A DNA stretch of 29,667 nucleotides from Anoxypelagibacter denitrificans. Lineage in GTDB: Bacteria; Pseudomonadota; Alphaproteobacteria; Pelagibacterales; Pelagibacteraceae. The notes beneath the pieces are model-generated. The model saw only the letters and a program-made list of their open reading frames with translations, made no database searches and was not told where the DNA came from. The position numbers and the translations under genes are program-made. Position 1 is the first letter of the stretch. Each line of letters begins with the position of its first letter. The stretch is from assembly GCA_017640265.1 (NCBI GenBank), contig JAGFVZ010000005.1, positions 1-29,667 on the forward strand. The letters run 5' to 3'. Shown piece by piece: positions 22,083 through 29,667 of this stretch.

Positions 22083-23324
22083 ATGAGCAATCATACTTAC
22101 ACACCATCATCGAAGTTTGGAAAATGGTTTAATGATAGACTGCCTTTGTTATCTCTTAGTGCGCACTTTAGAGAATACCCAACTCCTAAAAATTTAAATT
22201 ACTGGTGGACCTTTGGAGCAATATTAACTTTTTGTTTAGTTGCACAAATTGCTACCGGCATTGTACTAGCTATGCACTATGTTGCTCATGCAGATCTGGC
22301 ATTCGATAGCATTGAACATATAATGCGAGATGTTAATTATGGATGGCTTTTAAGATATCTTCATAGTAACGGTTCATCAATGTTCTTTCTTGCAGTCTAC
22401 GTTCACATTTTTAGATCTTTATTTTATGGATCGCATAAATCTCCAAGAGAAATAATTTGGATACTGGGAGTGCTTATTTATATACTAATGATGGCTACAG
22501 CATTTATGGGGTATGTTTTACCTTGGGGGCAAATGAGTTTTTGGGCCGCTACAGTAATAACAAATTTGTTTACTGCAATACCTCTGATCGGAGAGAGTAT
22601 CACTACTTGGTTCTGGGGAGGATATGCGGTAGACAATCCTACTTTAAATAGATTTTATAGTTTACACTACTTAGTTCCATTTCTAATTTTAGGCTTAGTA
22701 ATTTTACATATTTGGGCACTACATGTTCCAGGGAATAATAATCCGACAGGAATTGAAATTAAACAACCTTCGAAAGGCACCATACCATTTCATCCACATA
22801 TAACTATTAAAGACCTCTTTGCTTTATTAGTATTTTTAATTATTTTTTTGGGTTTTGTTTTTTTCTCTCCAGATGTTTTGGGTCATCCCGATAATTATAT
22901 ACCTGCAAATCCTATGGTAACACCTTACCATATTGTTCCAGAATGGTACTTGCTTCCTTTTTATGCAATTTTGAGATCTGTTCCAGATAAATTAGGCGGG
23001 GTGGTATTACTATTTGCATCTCTACTCATACTCCTTGCTCTGCCTTGGTTGGATAGAAGCAAGGTAAGATCTGCAGTTTTTAGACCAATTTATAAACAAT
23101 TTTTTTGGTTGTTTGTTATCGATATCTTAGTGTTGGGTTACATGGGCGCCATGCCAGCCGAAGGAACATATCTATTGATAGCCAGGATTGGGACTGCGTA
23201 CTATTTTTTACATTTTCTAATTATTTTACCCTTCATTAGCCTTGTGGAAAAAACAGATCCATTACCCGCGAGTATTTCCGAACCCGTTTTAACAGAAAAA
23301 GATAAATCCGATGTTTCAGAATAA
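22083..23324 (+). CDS. petB: Cytochrome b of the bc1 complex
   Basis: Cytochrome b holds the two b haems and the quinol sites in the membrane. The 413-residue protein is full length (bc1 type, not the short b6). The haem ligands are H94/H195 and H108/H209, in RYLHSNGSSMFFLAVYVH and SLHYLVPF to LHIWALH, with the characteristic 14-residue spacing in both helices. PEWY (286-289) marks the Qo site. Eight membrane helices are apparent. The end overlaps petC by 14 nt. Confidence 0.98.
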   Translation: MSNHTYTPSSKFGKWFNDRLPLLSLSAHFREYPTPKNLNYWWTFGAILTFCLVAQIATGIVLAMHYVAHADLAFDSIEHIMRDVNYGWLLRYLHSNGSSMFFLAVYVHIFRSLFYGSHKSPREIIWILGVLIYILMMATAFMGYVLPWGQMSFWAATVITNLFTAIPLIGESITTWFWGGYAVDNPTLNRFYSLHYLVPFLILGLVILHIWALHVPGNNNPTGIEIKQPSKGTIPFHPHITIKDLFALLVFLIIFLGFVFFSPDVLGHPDNYIPANPMVTPYHIVPEWYLLPFYAILRSVPDKLGGVVLLFASLLILLALPWLDRSKVRSAVFRPIYKQFFWLFVIDILVLGYMGAMPAEGTYLLIARIGTAYYFLHFLIILPFISLVEKTDPLPASISEPVLTEKDKSDVSE

Positions 23325-24105
23325 ATTTTTATATTTTAAAGCCAATTTAGCTTTCAGCTTATTTTTTTTATTTATAATTTCTTCCACAAATTTATTTGCA
23401 GATACTGAATTATTAAAGGTTAATTGGAAATTTCAGGGCATCACAGGAAAATTTGATCGCGCTTCTCTTCAAAGAGGATATCAAGTTTACAATGAAGTTT
23501 GTTCTTCTTGTCACTCAATGCGACTTCTTAGCTATAGAAATTTAGGGGAAAAAGGCGGTCCAGAATTTTCTGCCGATCAAGTAAAAGCCATAGCCGCAAC
23601 CTTTGAAGTGACGGATGGACCAGATAACCAAGGAGAAATGTTCACAAGACCTGGAAAACCATCAGATAAATTTGTTTTACCATATCCTAATGTACAAGCT
23701 TCAATGGCTGCCAATGGCGGAGCATATCCTCCAGATATGTCAGTATTAGTTAAAGCAAGAAAAGGTGGAGCAAACTACATATATTCTGTTCTTATGGGTT
23801 ATGATGAACCTCCTCAGGATTTTAAACTAGAAGAGGGAGTTTATTATAATAAATATATGGATGGTAATAAAATCAAAATGTCAAAACCTCTTCTGGACGG
23901 GTCAGTTGATTACGCAGACGGAACCAATGCTACCGAAGATCAGATGGCAAAAGATGTAACAACCTTTTTGACTTGGGCAGCTGATCCACATCTAGAAGCA
24001 AGGCATAAAACGGGAGTAAAGGTTCTTATTTTCTTAATTATACTTACCGGACTAGTTTATTTGAGTATGAAAAGATTGTGGTCAAGGATTGACCCTGAAG
24101 TATAA
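23311..24105 (+). CDS. petC: Cytochrome c1 of the bc1 complex
   Basis: Cytochrome c1 receives electrons from the Rieske protein and reduces soluble cytochrome c. The 264-residue protein has a cleavable signal peptide (LAFSLFFLFIISS, then TNLFA), the haem motif CSSCH (C64, C67, H68) followed by LLSYRNLG, the region ASMAANGGAYPPDMS, and a C-terminal anchor (VLIFLIILTGLVYLSMKRLW). Unlike many alphaproteobacteria, it is a separate gene and is not fused to cytochrome b. It overlaps the end of petB by 14 nt and the convergent ychF by 24 nt, with both protein ends looking genuine. Confidence 0.97.
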   Translation: MFQNKFLYFKANLAFSLFFLFIISSTNLFADTELLKVNWKFQGITGKFDRASLQRGYQVYNEVCSSCHSMRLLSYRNLGEKGGPEFSADQVKAIAATFEVTDGPDNQGEMFTRPGKPSDKFVLPYPNVQASMAANGGAYPPDMSVLVKARKGGANYIYSVLMGYDEPPQDFKLEEGVYYNKYMDGNKIKMSKPLLDGSVDYADGTNATEDQMAKDVTTFLTWAADPHLEARHKTGVKVLIFLIILTGLVYLSMKRLWSRIDPEV

Positions 24106-25155
24106 AACATCACCATCTTTGACTAAATAATTTTTACCTTCAACTCTTAACTTCCCATTTTCTTTCGCTTTTTCAAAACTTCCATATTTTTCAAAATCTT
24201 CAAAAGAGACAGTCTCAGCTCTTATAAAATTTTTTTCAAAGTCAGTATGTATAACCCCGGCTGCTTTCTGAGCCTCTGTATTTTTCTTTATTGTCCATGC
24301 TCTAGATTCTTCTGGGCCAGAGGTAAAAAAAGTATTTAAATTGAGCAAATCATACCCGGTTTTTATTAACTGATTTAAGCCTGTTTTTTCCAAGCCTGTA
24401 TTTTTCATATATACTTCTCTCTCTTCTAGTTTTAAATCCATTATTTGATCCTCTATATCTGCACATATAATTATAAATTTTTGATTTGGATATTTTTTTT
24501 TTAAAATTTCAGTATAACTGTTGCCAGTTTGCACATTTTTTTCATCGACGTTACAGACTATTATGTAAGGTTTAATTGAAATCAATCCTACTTCCCCAAG
24601 AGTTTTTTTGCTGTCAACGTCATCATATTTATTTAAATCATCACCTTTATTTAGTTTTTTAAGCACACTCTCCAGTAAGTTAATTTGTTTTTCTGTCATT
24701 TTCTTTTTCATATTTTTTTGAAGTTTTTTTTCAATTTGGTTTATATCCGCTAATAATATTTCAGTTTTGACTGTTTCGAGATCGTTTACAGGGTCTATTT
24801 GTTTGCTCACATGCTGTATTTTTTCAGAGTCAAAACATCTAACCAGGTGAATTATTGAATCTACCTCTCTTATATGTGAAAGGAACTTGTTTCCAAGCCC
24901 TTCGCCTTTTGAAGCGCCCTTTACTAAGCCGGCAATGTCTACAAATGTGATATTTACGTTTATTTTTTTTTTTGAATTTGAAAGTTTGGATAGTGTATCC
25001 AATCTTTTATCGAGCACATCAACAACGCCAATATTTGGATCTATTGTACAAAAAGGAAAGTTAGCGGCCTGTGCATTTTTTGAAGATGTTAGTGCATTAA
25101 ACAAAGTTGATTTACCAACATTTGGTAATCCAACTATTCCGCACTTAAATCCCAT
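24082..25155 (-). CDS. ychF: Redox-regulated ATPase YchF (OLA1 family)
   Basis: YchF is a ribosome-associated P-loop ATPase linked to translation and stress responses. The 357-residue protein has G1 GLPNVGKS (9-16), G3 DIAGLVKGASKGEGLGN, and NVDE in place of the GTPase NKxD, the change that gives ATP preference. The C-terminal TGS-like domain (KAAGVIHTDFEKNFIRAE, then YLVKDGDVLYFRVNP) is intact. Its start overlaps the end of pth by 11 nt, and pth-ychF is a common bacterial pair. The 3' end overlaps petC on the other strand by 24 nt. Confidence 0.97.
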   Translation of the reverse strand: MGFKCGIVGLPNVGKSTLFNALTSSKNAQAANFPFCTIDPNIGVVDVLDKRLDTLSKLSNSKKKINVNITFVDIAGLVKGASKGEGLGNKFLSHIREVDSIIHLVRCFDSEKIQHVSKQIDPVNDLETVKTEILLADINQIEKKLQKNMKKKMTEKQINLLESVLKKLNKGDDLNKYDDVDSKKTLGEVGLISIKPYIIVCNVDEKNVQTGNSYTEILKKKYPNQKFIIICADIEDQIMDLKLEEREVYMKNTGLEKTGLNQLIKTGYDLLNLNTFFTSGPEESRAWTIKKNTEAQKAAGVIHTDFEKNFIRAETVSFEDFEKYGSFEKAKENGKLRVEGKNYLVKDGDVLYFRVNP

Positions 25156-25717
25156 GTAAATTTTGATTTACCTTGCTTGAAAAAGTTTCTATTTCTTTAT
25201 TAATAAGAGTTGGAACAAGTTTTACTATATTTTCAGTAACATCTTGAATTTTTTCATCTTCATTATCGTCAAAATCTTCTAAAACATGACTGTTTGATTT
25301 TTTATCTTCTTTAGGATGTCCAATTCCAACTCTAACTCTTGAATAATCTCTACCAATTGATTTATCTATTGATTCTATACCATTGTGCCCAGCGCTGCCT
25401 CCTCCAAATTTAGCTTTAATTTTACCCAAATCAATATCCATATCATCGTGAAAAACAAAGACATCTTTTGCATCAATTTTAAAATATTCAACAAGCTCTT
25501 TGATACAAATGCCAGAATTATTCATAAAAGTCAGAGGTTTTATCGCATAAACTTTCTTATCATCAATCTTGCCAGTAGTTAAAAGACCTTTAAATTTAGG
25601 TTTTTGTTTTGAAAGATTGAACTGTTTATTGATAGCATCAATAATTTTAAAACCAATATTATGTCTATTATTCATATTGTTGGGACCTGGATTTCCTAAA
25701 CCTACTAATAAAAGCAT
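25145..25717 (-). CDS. pth: Peptidyl-tRNA hydrolase
   Basis: Pth recycles tRNA from prematurely released peptidyl-tRNA. The 190-residue protein has VGLGNPGPNNMNNRHNIGF with the catalytic H19 and N10, PLTFMNNSG, FHDDMDIDLGKIK with the catalytic Asp region, and GGSAGHNGIESI. RVRVGIGHP follows. The length is normal. It sits 6 nt after rplY and overlaps the start of ychF, giving the classical rplY-pth-ychF order. Confidence 0.97.
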   Translation of the reverse strand: MLLLVGLGNPGPNNMNNRHNIGFKIIDAINKQFNLSKQKPKFKGLLTTGKIDDKKVYAIKPLTFMNNSGICIKELVEYFKIDAKDVFVFHDDMDIDLGKIKAKFGGGSAGHNGIESIDKSIGRDYSRVRVGIGHPKEDKKSNSHVLEDFDDNEDEKIQDVTENIVKLVPTLINKEIETFSSKVNQNLHGI

Positions 25718-25723
25718 ATAAAT

Positions 25724-26494
25724 TTATTTTTTTTCTTGTTTTTTTTCTGCAGCAGGTTTTTTATCGCCAGCTTGTTTCTTGTCACCACTTTGTTCTTTTC
25801 CTTTATCGTCTTTTTTGTCAGCTTCACCTTCTTTGGTTGGTGCCGTAGTAACCTCACCCTCGGCTGCCACAGCAGCCTCACCCTCAGCGCCTTCTGCTGG
25901 AACTTCTTCAGCAGGTTTTTCGGGTTCTTTTACGATAGTTGGAGGAGCAACAGTTGCTACAACAAAATCTCTATCTGTTATGGTTGGCCTGGTATCAGTC
26001 GGTAACTTAACAGACGATATTTTTATACTGGCACCAATATCTAGTCCGGTTAAATCAATTTCAATATTTTCGGGAATTTTTTCAGCAATACATTGTAATT
26101 CAACTTTACGTCTAACAACATTTAAGACGCCACCTTTTTTTAATCCAGGGGAATCATTTTTGTTTTTGAATGTTACTGGAATTTCTAAAATAATTTTTGA
26201 ACCATCAACAACACGCATGAAATCAATATGAGCAGGTTTGTCGGAAATTACATTGTAAGAGATATCTCTAGGAACAACTTTTTCTGTTTTTCCATCTATA
26301 TTTAGATTAATTACAGTGGAAAGAAACGATTCTGAATTAAAAATCTCATTTAAATATTTCTCTTCAACACTTATTTTTAAGTTTGGATTTTTACCACCAT
26401 ATAGTACAGCGGGTATTAGCCCTTTAGTTCTCAAAGCATTTAGCTGTCCAGCAGTTTTTGTCTCTCGTCTGATGGCTTTTAAACTGTTTGTCAT
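25724..26494 (-). CDS. rplY: Ribosomal protein bL25, Ctc form with a long low-complexity tail
   Basis: bL25 binds 5S rRNA. The N-terminal 5S-binding domain (about 1-95) has ETKTAGQLNALRTKGLIPAV, GGKNPNLKI and PAHIDFMRV; the CTC domain (about 96-185) has KKGGVLNVVRRKVELQC and DRDFVVATVAPP. Residues 188-256 form a Pro/Ala/Glu-rich then Lys/Asp/Gly/Gln-rich tail with repeated GDKK units (SGDKKQAGDKKPAAEKK). The tail's G+C is visibly higher than the surrounding DNA. Acidic or charged tails are known in alphaproteobacterial Ctc proteins, but this one is long. It lies 44 nt downstream of prs. Confidence 0.95.
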   Translation of the reverse strand: MTNSLKAIRRETKTAGQLNALRTKGLIPAVLYGGKNPNLKISVEEKYLNEIFNSESFLSTVINLNIDGKTEKVVPRDISYNVISDKPAHIDFMRVVDGSKIILEIPVTFKNKNDSPGLKKGGVLNVVRRKVELQCIAEKIPENIEIDLTGLDIGASIKISSVKLPTDTRPTITDRDFVVATVAPPTIVKEPEKPAEEVPAEGAEGEAAVAAEGEVTTAPTKEGEADKKDDKGKEQSGDKKQAGDKKPAAEKKQEKK

Positions 26495-26538
26495 TTGAAT
26501 GTGCAGTAATTTAACTCAACTTTAAAATAAAACAAGTC

Positions 26539-27471
26539 CTAATTGAACAAACTAGACACAGACGTTGAGTTTGAAATCCTTTTTATAGCTTCGGCCATAA
26601 GAGGAGCAATAGATAACACTTGTATTTTACTCACATTTTTTATTTTTTTAGCATTATCAATACTATCAGTAATTATTAATTTATTGATTTTTGATTTTTT
26701 AATTTTGTTTATTGCTTCTCCACTTAATACAGCGTGTGTAACAAACACATAAACACTTTTTGCACCTTCTCTGATTAATGCATCTACCGCATTAACAATA
26801 GTTCCTCCGCTATCAATTATATCATCCACTATTATGCATTCTTTATTTTGAACGTTACCAATAATCCTCATCACCTGAGATTTTCCTGGCTGCAATCTTC
26901 TTTTATCTATAATTGCTAAATCAACATTAATTTTTGTTGCTAAACCTCTTGTTCTTTGAACTCCTCCAACATCAGGAGAAACACATATAAGATTTTTATT
27001 CTTAAGATTTTTTTTTATGTATCTAGCAAATAATGGAGTGGTAAATAAATTATCTACAGGTATGTCAAAAAAACCTTGAATTTGTCCCGAGTGCAAATCT
27101 ACTGTTACAATTCTGCTTGCACCTGCATTAGTAATCAGGTTGGACACAAGTTTTGCAGAAATAGAAGTTCTAGGAACTACTTTTCTATCTTGTCTTGCAT
27201 ATCCAAAATAAGGAATTACCGCAGTAATGTTTTTTGCAGACGATCTTCTTAGTGCGTCGATACAAAGAAGTAATTCCATCAGATTATCATTGGCGGGTGT
27301 CGATGTAGATTGAATTACAAAAACACTATTCCCTCTAATATTTTCATTTATTTCAACATACACTTCACCATCTGCAAAACTTTTAATGTTTGTGTTGACT
27401 AATTTTAGCTTGAGTTGTCTGGCTATATTTCTGCTTAATGAGAGATTGCTTGTTCCTGATAAAATTTTCAT
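26539..27471 (-). CDS. prs: Ribose-phosphate pyrophosphokinase
   Basis: Prs makes PRPP from ribose 5-phosphate and ATP for purine, pyrimidine, His, Trp and NAD synthesis. From the ATG at 27471 the protein has 310 residues, matching the family start (MKILSGTSN). An in-frame ATG 21 nt upstream (27492) would add MYKDDVL and is less likely. Motifs include FADGEVYVEI, the ATP-binding FGYARQDRK, the DLHSGQIQGFF loop and the PRPP-binding site IIVDDIIDSGGT. Order prs-rplY-pth-ychF is widespread in proteobacteria. Confidence 0.96.
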   Translation of the reverse strand: MKILSGTSNLSLSRNIARQLKLKLVNTNIKSFADGEVYVEINENIRGNSVFVIQSTSTPANDNLMELLLCIDALRRSSAKNITAVIPYFGYARQDRKVVPRTSISAKLVSNLITNAGASRIVTVDLHSGQIQGFFDIPVDNLFTTPLFARYIKKNLKNKNLICVSPDVGGVQRTRGLATKINVDLAIIDKRRLQPGKSQVMRIIGNVQNKECIIVDDIIDSGGTIVNAVDALIREGAKSVYVFVTHAVLSGEAINKIKKSKINKLIITDSIDNAKKIKNVSKIQVLSIAPLMAEAIKRISNSTSVSSLFN

Positions 27472-27525
27472 TAGGACATCATCTTTATACATCCATTAAT
27501 TAAAGTTTTCAATTAATTTTGTAAA

Positions 27526-28284
27526 TCAAATCTTTTTTATTACAGATATACATCTTCCATAGTCTTGTTGGCCTAATTTTGAAGCCCTTCTAAAACTAAA
27601 GTATTCATTTTCATTAGAAAAACTATCGATTAGTATATTATCTATTTTCTGAACGTTGAAATTTTTAAACTTACTATTGACAAATGCTCTTAAGTCAAAA
27701 TTAAAAGTGTTTTTATTATTTTTTGAGAAAAATTGTTCACTATTTTTAGATTTTTTAGAAAACTCTAAATAAAAATCATTTTTAACTTCGTAATTTTCTT
27801 TGGAAATACAAGGGCCAATTGACACAATTAGGTTTTTCTGATTTCCACCCATCTCTTTAAGTTTTTCTAAAGTGTTTTCGATGATTTCATTTAGAGCACC
27901 TTTCCAACCGGCATGAATACATCCAATAATTTTGTTATATTTTTCGTAAATAAGAATCGGAATACAATCTGCGGTTAAAACACATAATGCCAAAGAGTTT
28001 TTTTTTGTTAACATCGCATCACAGTTAACTCGATTAAAATTGTTATTTGTTTCAATTATTTTTACTTTATTGCCATGCGTTTGATTCATCAGTATTAAAT
28101 TTTTTTTTTCAATTTTAAAAATGTTTGAGACGATATCTAAATTTTTATTAACATTTTTTTTGTCATCTCTACTTCCAATTCCACAGTTGAGGCTTTTATA
28201 AATATCAGTTGAGATTCCATTTTTTCTTGAAAAAAAACAATGCTGAATATCACTATTTTTTTTTAAATTATCTGAGTAGAACAT
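27526..28284 (-). CDS. pgeF: Laccase-domain / purine nucleoside phosphorylase-like protein (PgeF/YfiH)
   Basis: The family includes peptidoglycan editing factor and zinc-dependent purine nucleoside phosphorylases; the natural role in this organism is not certain. The 252-residue protein has the metal-site residues in NQTHGNKV, TADCIPILI and IHAGWKGAL, plus SIGPCISKENYEV and the C-terminal YFSFRRASKLGQQDYGRC. The start overlaps the stop of the midA-like gene by one base. It lies between that gene and prs. Confidence 0.9.
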   Translation of the reverse strand: MFYSDNLKKNSDIQHCFFSRKNGISTDIYKSLNCGIGSRDDKKNVNKNLDIVSNIFKIEKKNLILMNQTHGNKVKIIETNNNFNRVNCDAMLTKKNSLALCVLTADCIPILIYEKYNKIIGCIHAGWKGALNEIIENTLEKLKEMGGNQKNLIVSIGPCISKENYEVKNDFYLEFSKKSKNSEQFFSKNNKNTFNFDLRAFVNSKFKNFNVQKIDNILIDSFSNENEYFSFRRASKLGQQDYGRCISVIKKI

Positions 28285-29345
28285 TAGTTAAACGCTAATG
28301 AAAATTTACAATTTTTATTTTTTGCGAAAATTACTTTAAAATTCTCTCCCATCATGCTGGGATCGATTAATCTTTTCAGTCTTAGATATAAACTGGATTT
28401 ATCTTTAAAGCTCATTTTATTACTTAGTGTTTCGACACGTTGAATAATGCCCATTTTTTGAAGGAATCTACTTTGATTTATAATTTTCTCTACAATTAGA
28501 CCATTGTAGCTAAAATATTTTTTGTAAAGATCGAAGTTTACTAAAGCAGTAATATCAGCGTTTCCAATATTTTTATTAACACTGTTAAATTTATGATTTT
28601 TTACTGATTGCAGGGTATCAATATTTTTTTTTATTTTATAACCATAATCAATAAAGAGAGCCCCTCCATTTAATTTTTTTATCTTTTTACAAATAGTCCT
28701 TAGTTCTCTAAATCCGTATTCAGGATATTCAATAATGCCATTGTGTTTTAAGAGTTCATAATTTTGTAGTTTGCTAATTTGTTTTTTTACTGCTTTTTTA
28801 AATATGAGATTTACTCGATCTTTGCTTAAAGTTGCATATCTTTCATAAACGTTATTGTTTATTTTTTTGAATTGTTTAATGGGCAGGGCATCCAAGAACT
28901 CATTACCAAAAAATATTACCGGTCCTTTTTTAATTTGGTGTAAATTTTTTATCCAGGATACTTTTTTTGAAATTATTCTTTTTTTTTGAATTTTAATTAG
29001 TTTTTCACTTTTTTCATAAAGTTTAATATTAATAGAATTAAAAATCTCAGGAAAATTTTTAAGAGTTTTTAACAAGGTGAAACAAAAATCCCCATTTCCT
29101 GGTCCAAGTTCAATAAAATTTATATTTTTAGGTTTTTTTAAATTTTCCCAAAAATTGATAACCCATATAACAATCATTTCGCAAAAGACATTTGATATAT
29201 TTGGAGCAGTTATATAGTCCCCTTTAATTCCAAAGGGATTATTTTTTGAATAATAACCAACATTTCTATCGTATAAAACTTTTTCTAGATATAGGTCTAG
29301 AGATATTGATTTAGATTTATCGAAAATTTTATCTATTTTTTTCAT
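28284..29345 (-). CDS. SAM-dependent methyltransferase, MidA/NDUFAF7 family
   Basis: From the ATG at 29345 the protein has 353 residues. It shows YLEKVLYDRNVGYYSK, FGIKGDYITAPNIS, the SAM-binding FIELGPGNGDF, FGNEFLDALPIKQF and GGALFIDYGYKI, all typical of the MidA/DUF185 family. In mitochondria the homologue NDUFAF7 methylates an arginine of a complex I subunit during assembly; in bacteria the substrate is less clear. Longer starts at 29378 lie inside lgt and lack family support. lgt ends 17 nt into this gene, so they are coupled. The lgt-midA-pgeF order recurs in alphaproteobacteria. Confidence 0.88.
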   Translation of the reverse strand: MKKIDKIFDKSKSISLDLYLEKVLYDRNVGYYSKNNPFGIKGDYITAPNISNVFCEMIVIWVINFWENLKKPKNINFIELGPGNGDFCFTLLKTLKNFPEIFNSINIKLYEKSEKLIKIQKKRIISKKVSWIKNLHQIKKGPVIFFGNEFLDALPIKQFKKINNNVYERYATLSKDRVNLIFKKAVKKQISKLQNYELLKHNGIIEYPEYGFRELRTICKKIKKLNGGALFIDYGYKIKKNIDTLQSVKNHKFNSVNKNIGNADITALVNFDLYKKYFSYNGLIVEKIINQSRFLQKMGIIQRVETLSNKMSFKDKSSLYLRLKRLIDPSMMGENFKVIFAKNKNCKFSLAFN

Positions 29346-29667
29346 CAAAGATAATTTTAAACATAAATAAAAAACCAAAAAAAATCATTACGATACTTAA
29401 AATTGAACCCATACTAAAATAGTTAAAAATATAACCAATATGTTCATCTGGCTCTCTGAACTGCTCACATGCTAATCTAAATGTTCCATATAAAATTAAA
29501 AAAATACTAGAAACTAAACCAAAATAAGATTTTTTGTTAAAAATAATTATATTAAGTATTAAAAACAATACAAACCCCTCCAATAAAGCTTCATAAATTT
29601 GAGATGGATGTCTCACATTTGAATCAATTTCTGGAAAAATTACACCCCAGGACTTTTCAGTTGGAAT
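29329..29667 (-). CDS. lgt: Prolipoprotein diacylglyceryl transferase, 3' part only
   Basis: Lgt transfers diacylglycerol to the lipobox cysteine of prolipoproteins in the inner membrane. The visible 112 codons enter at the right edge in frame with WGVIFPEID, followed by RHPSQIYEALLEG, a family hallmark, two membrane helices, and LYGTFRLACEQFREPDEHIGY, which has the family's conserved Arg/Glu-rich loop (shown in part). The C-terminal helix ends in FDEKNR. The apparent start at 29616 is an internal GTG, not the real beginning. The N-terminal two-thirds lies beyond the window. Confidence 0.95.
   Translation of the reverse strand: MPTEKSWGVIFPEIDSNVRHPSQIYEALLEGFVLFLILNIIIFNKKSYFGLVSSIFLILYGTFRLACEQFREPDEHIGYIFNYFSMGSILSIVMIFFGFLFMFKIIFDEKNR

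Noticed and set aside
25779..26231. 150-codon plus-strand frame opposite rplY
   Set aside because: It is a mirror of the Ala/Pro-rich tail and CTC domain of bL25: Ser/Ala-rich low complexity with no recognisable domain, and rplY is certain.
1..29667. CRISPR arrays, insertion sequences, prophage genes or attachment sites
   Set aside because: No direct-repeat arrays, transposase, integrase or phage proteins were seen. tRNA-Gln is followed directly by cca with no integrated element.

Overview
The window is almost entirely a compact, AT-rich alphaproteobacterial chromosome segment. From about 1170 to the right edge G+C is only about 25-33% by eye. Genes abut or overlap, proteins are Lys/Asn/Ile-rich, and the gene order is alphaproteobacterial: a split ATP synthase operon atpI-B-E-F'-F, mutY/DUF721/dsbA/smc, a CcrM-type methyltransferase, and petABC facing ychF-pth-rplY-prs. 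A streamlined marine lineage such as Pelagibacterales (SAR11) fits best. That placement is inferred from composition, order and recognised protein families; no search was run.

The first ~1.15 kb does not belong to this genome by composition. It has about 45-50% G+C, two unfamiliar minus-strand genes (a secreted START-like protein running off the left edge and a multi-pass membrane protein) and an abrupt join at about 1140-1170 into the middle of cyoE. An assembly or amplification chimera is the simplest explanation.

Layout after the join: (+) cyoE (5' truncated), a short ctaG/cox11, a 54-aa membrane peptide, thrC; (-) dciA-like DUF721, dsbA-like, smc, atpI, atpB, atpE, atpF', atpF, a 28-aa lipoprotein-like peptide, ispH, thrB, rnhA; (+) mutY; (-) a uracil-DNA glycosylase family gene, rnhB, ccrM; (+) a TPR protein, ispE (frameshifted in a G run), tRNA-Gln, cca; (-) trmL, hemF, greA; (+) petA-petB-petC; (-) lgt (cut by the right edge), midA-like, pgeF-like, prs, rplY, pth, ychF.

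Functional themes are respiration (haem O synthesis and Cox11, bc1 complex, ATP synthase Fo, haem synthesis), threonine synthesis (thrB, thrC), isoprenoid synthesis (ispE, ispH), genome maintenance (smc, mutY, UDG, RNases HI and HII, CcrM) and translation (tRNA-Gln, cca, trmL, pth, bL25, ychF).

The points most worth a second look are: an 812-aa SMC with no recognisable hinge domain; a ccrM leader that packs a good sigma70-like promoter, a perfect 11-bp inverted repeat ending 2 nt before the start codon and two GANTC sites into about 75 bp; divergent dciA/mutY genes whose start codons share one ATGCAT palindrome; a tRNA-Gln ending 4 nt before cca; a Cox11 lacking its usual N-terminal cysteine motif next to a tiny CXXC membrane peptide where cox3 might be expected; and a 28-aa lipobox peptide coupled to ispH.
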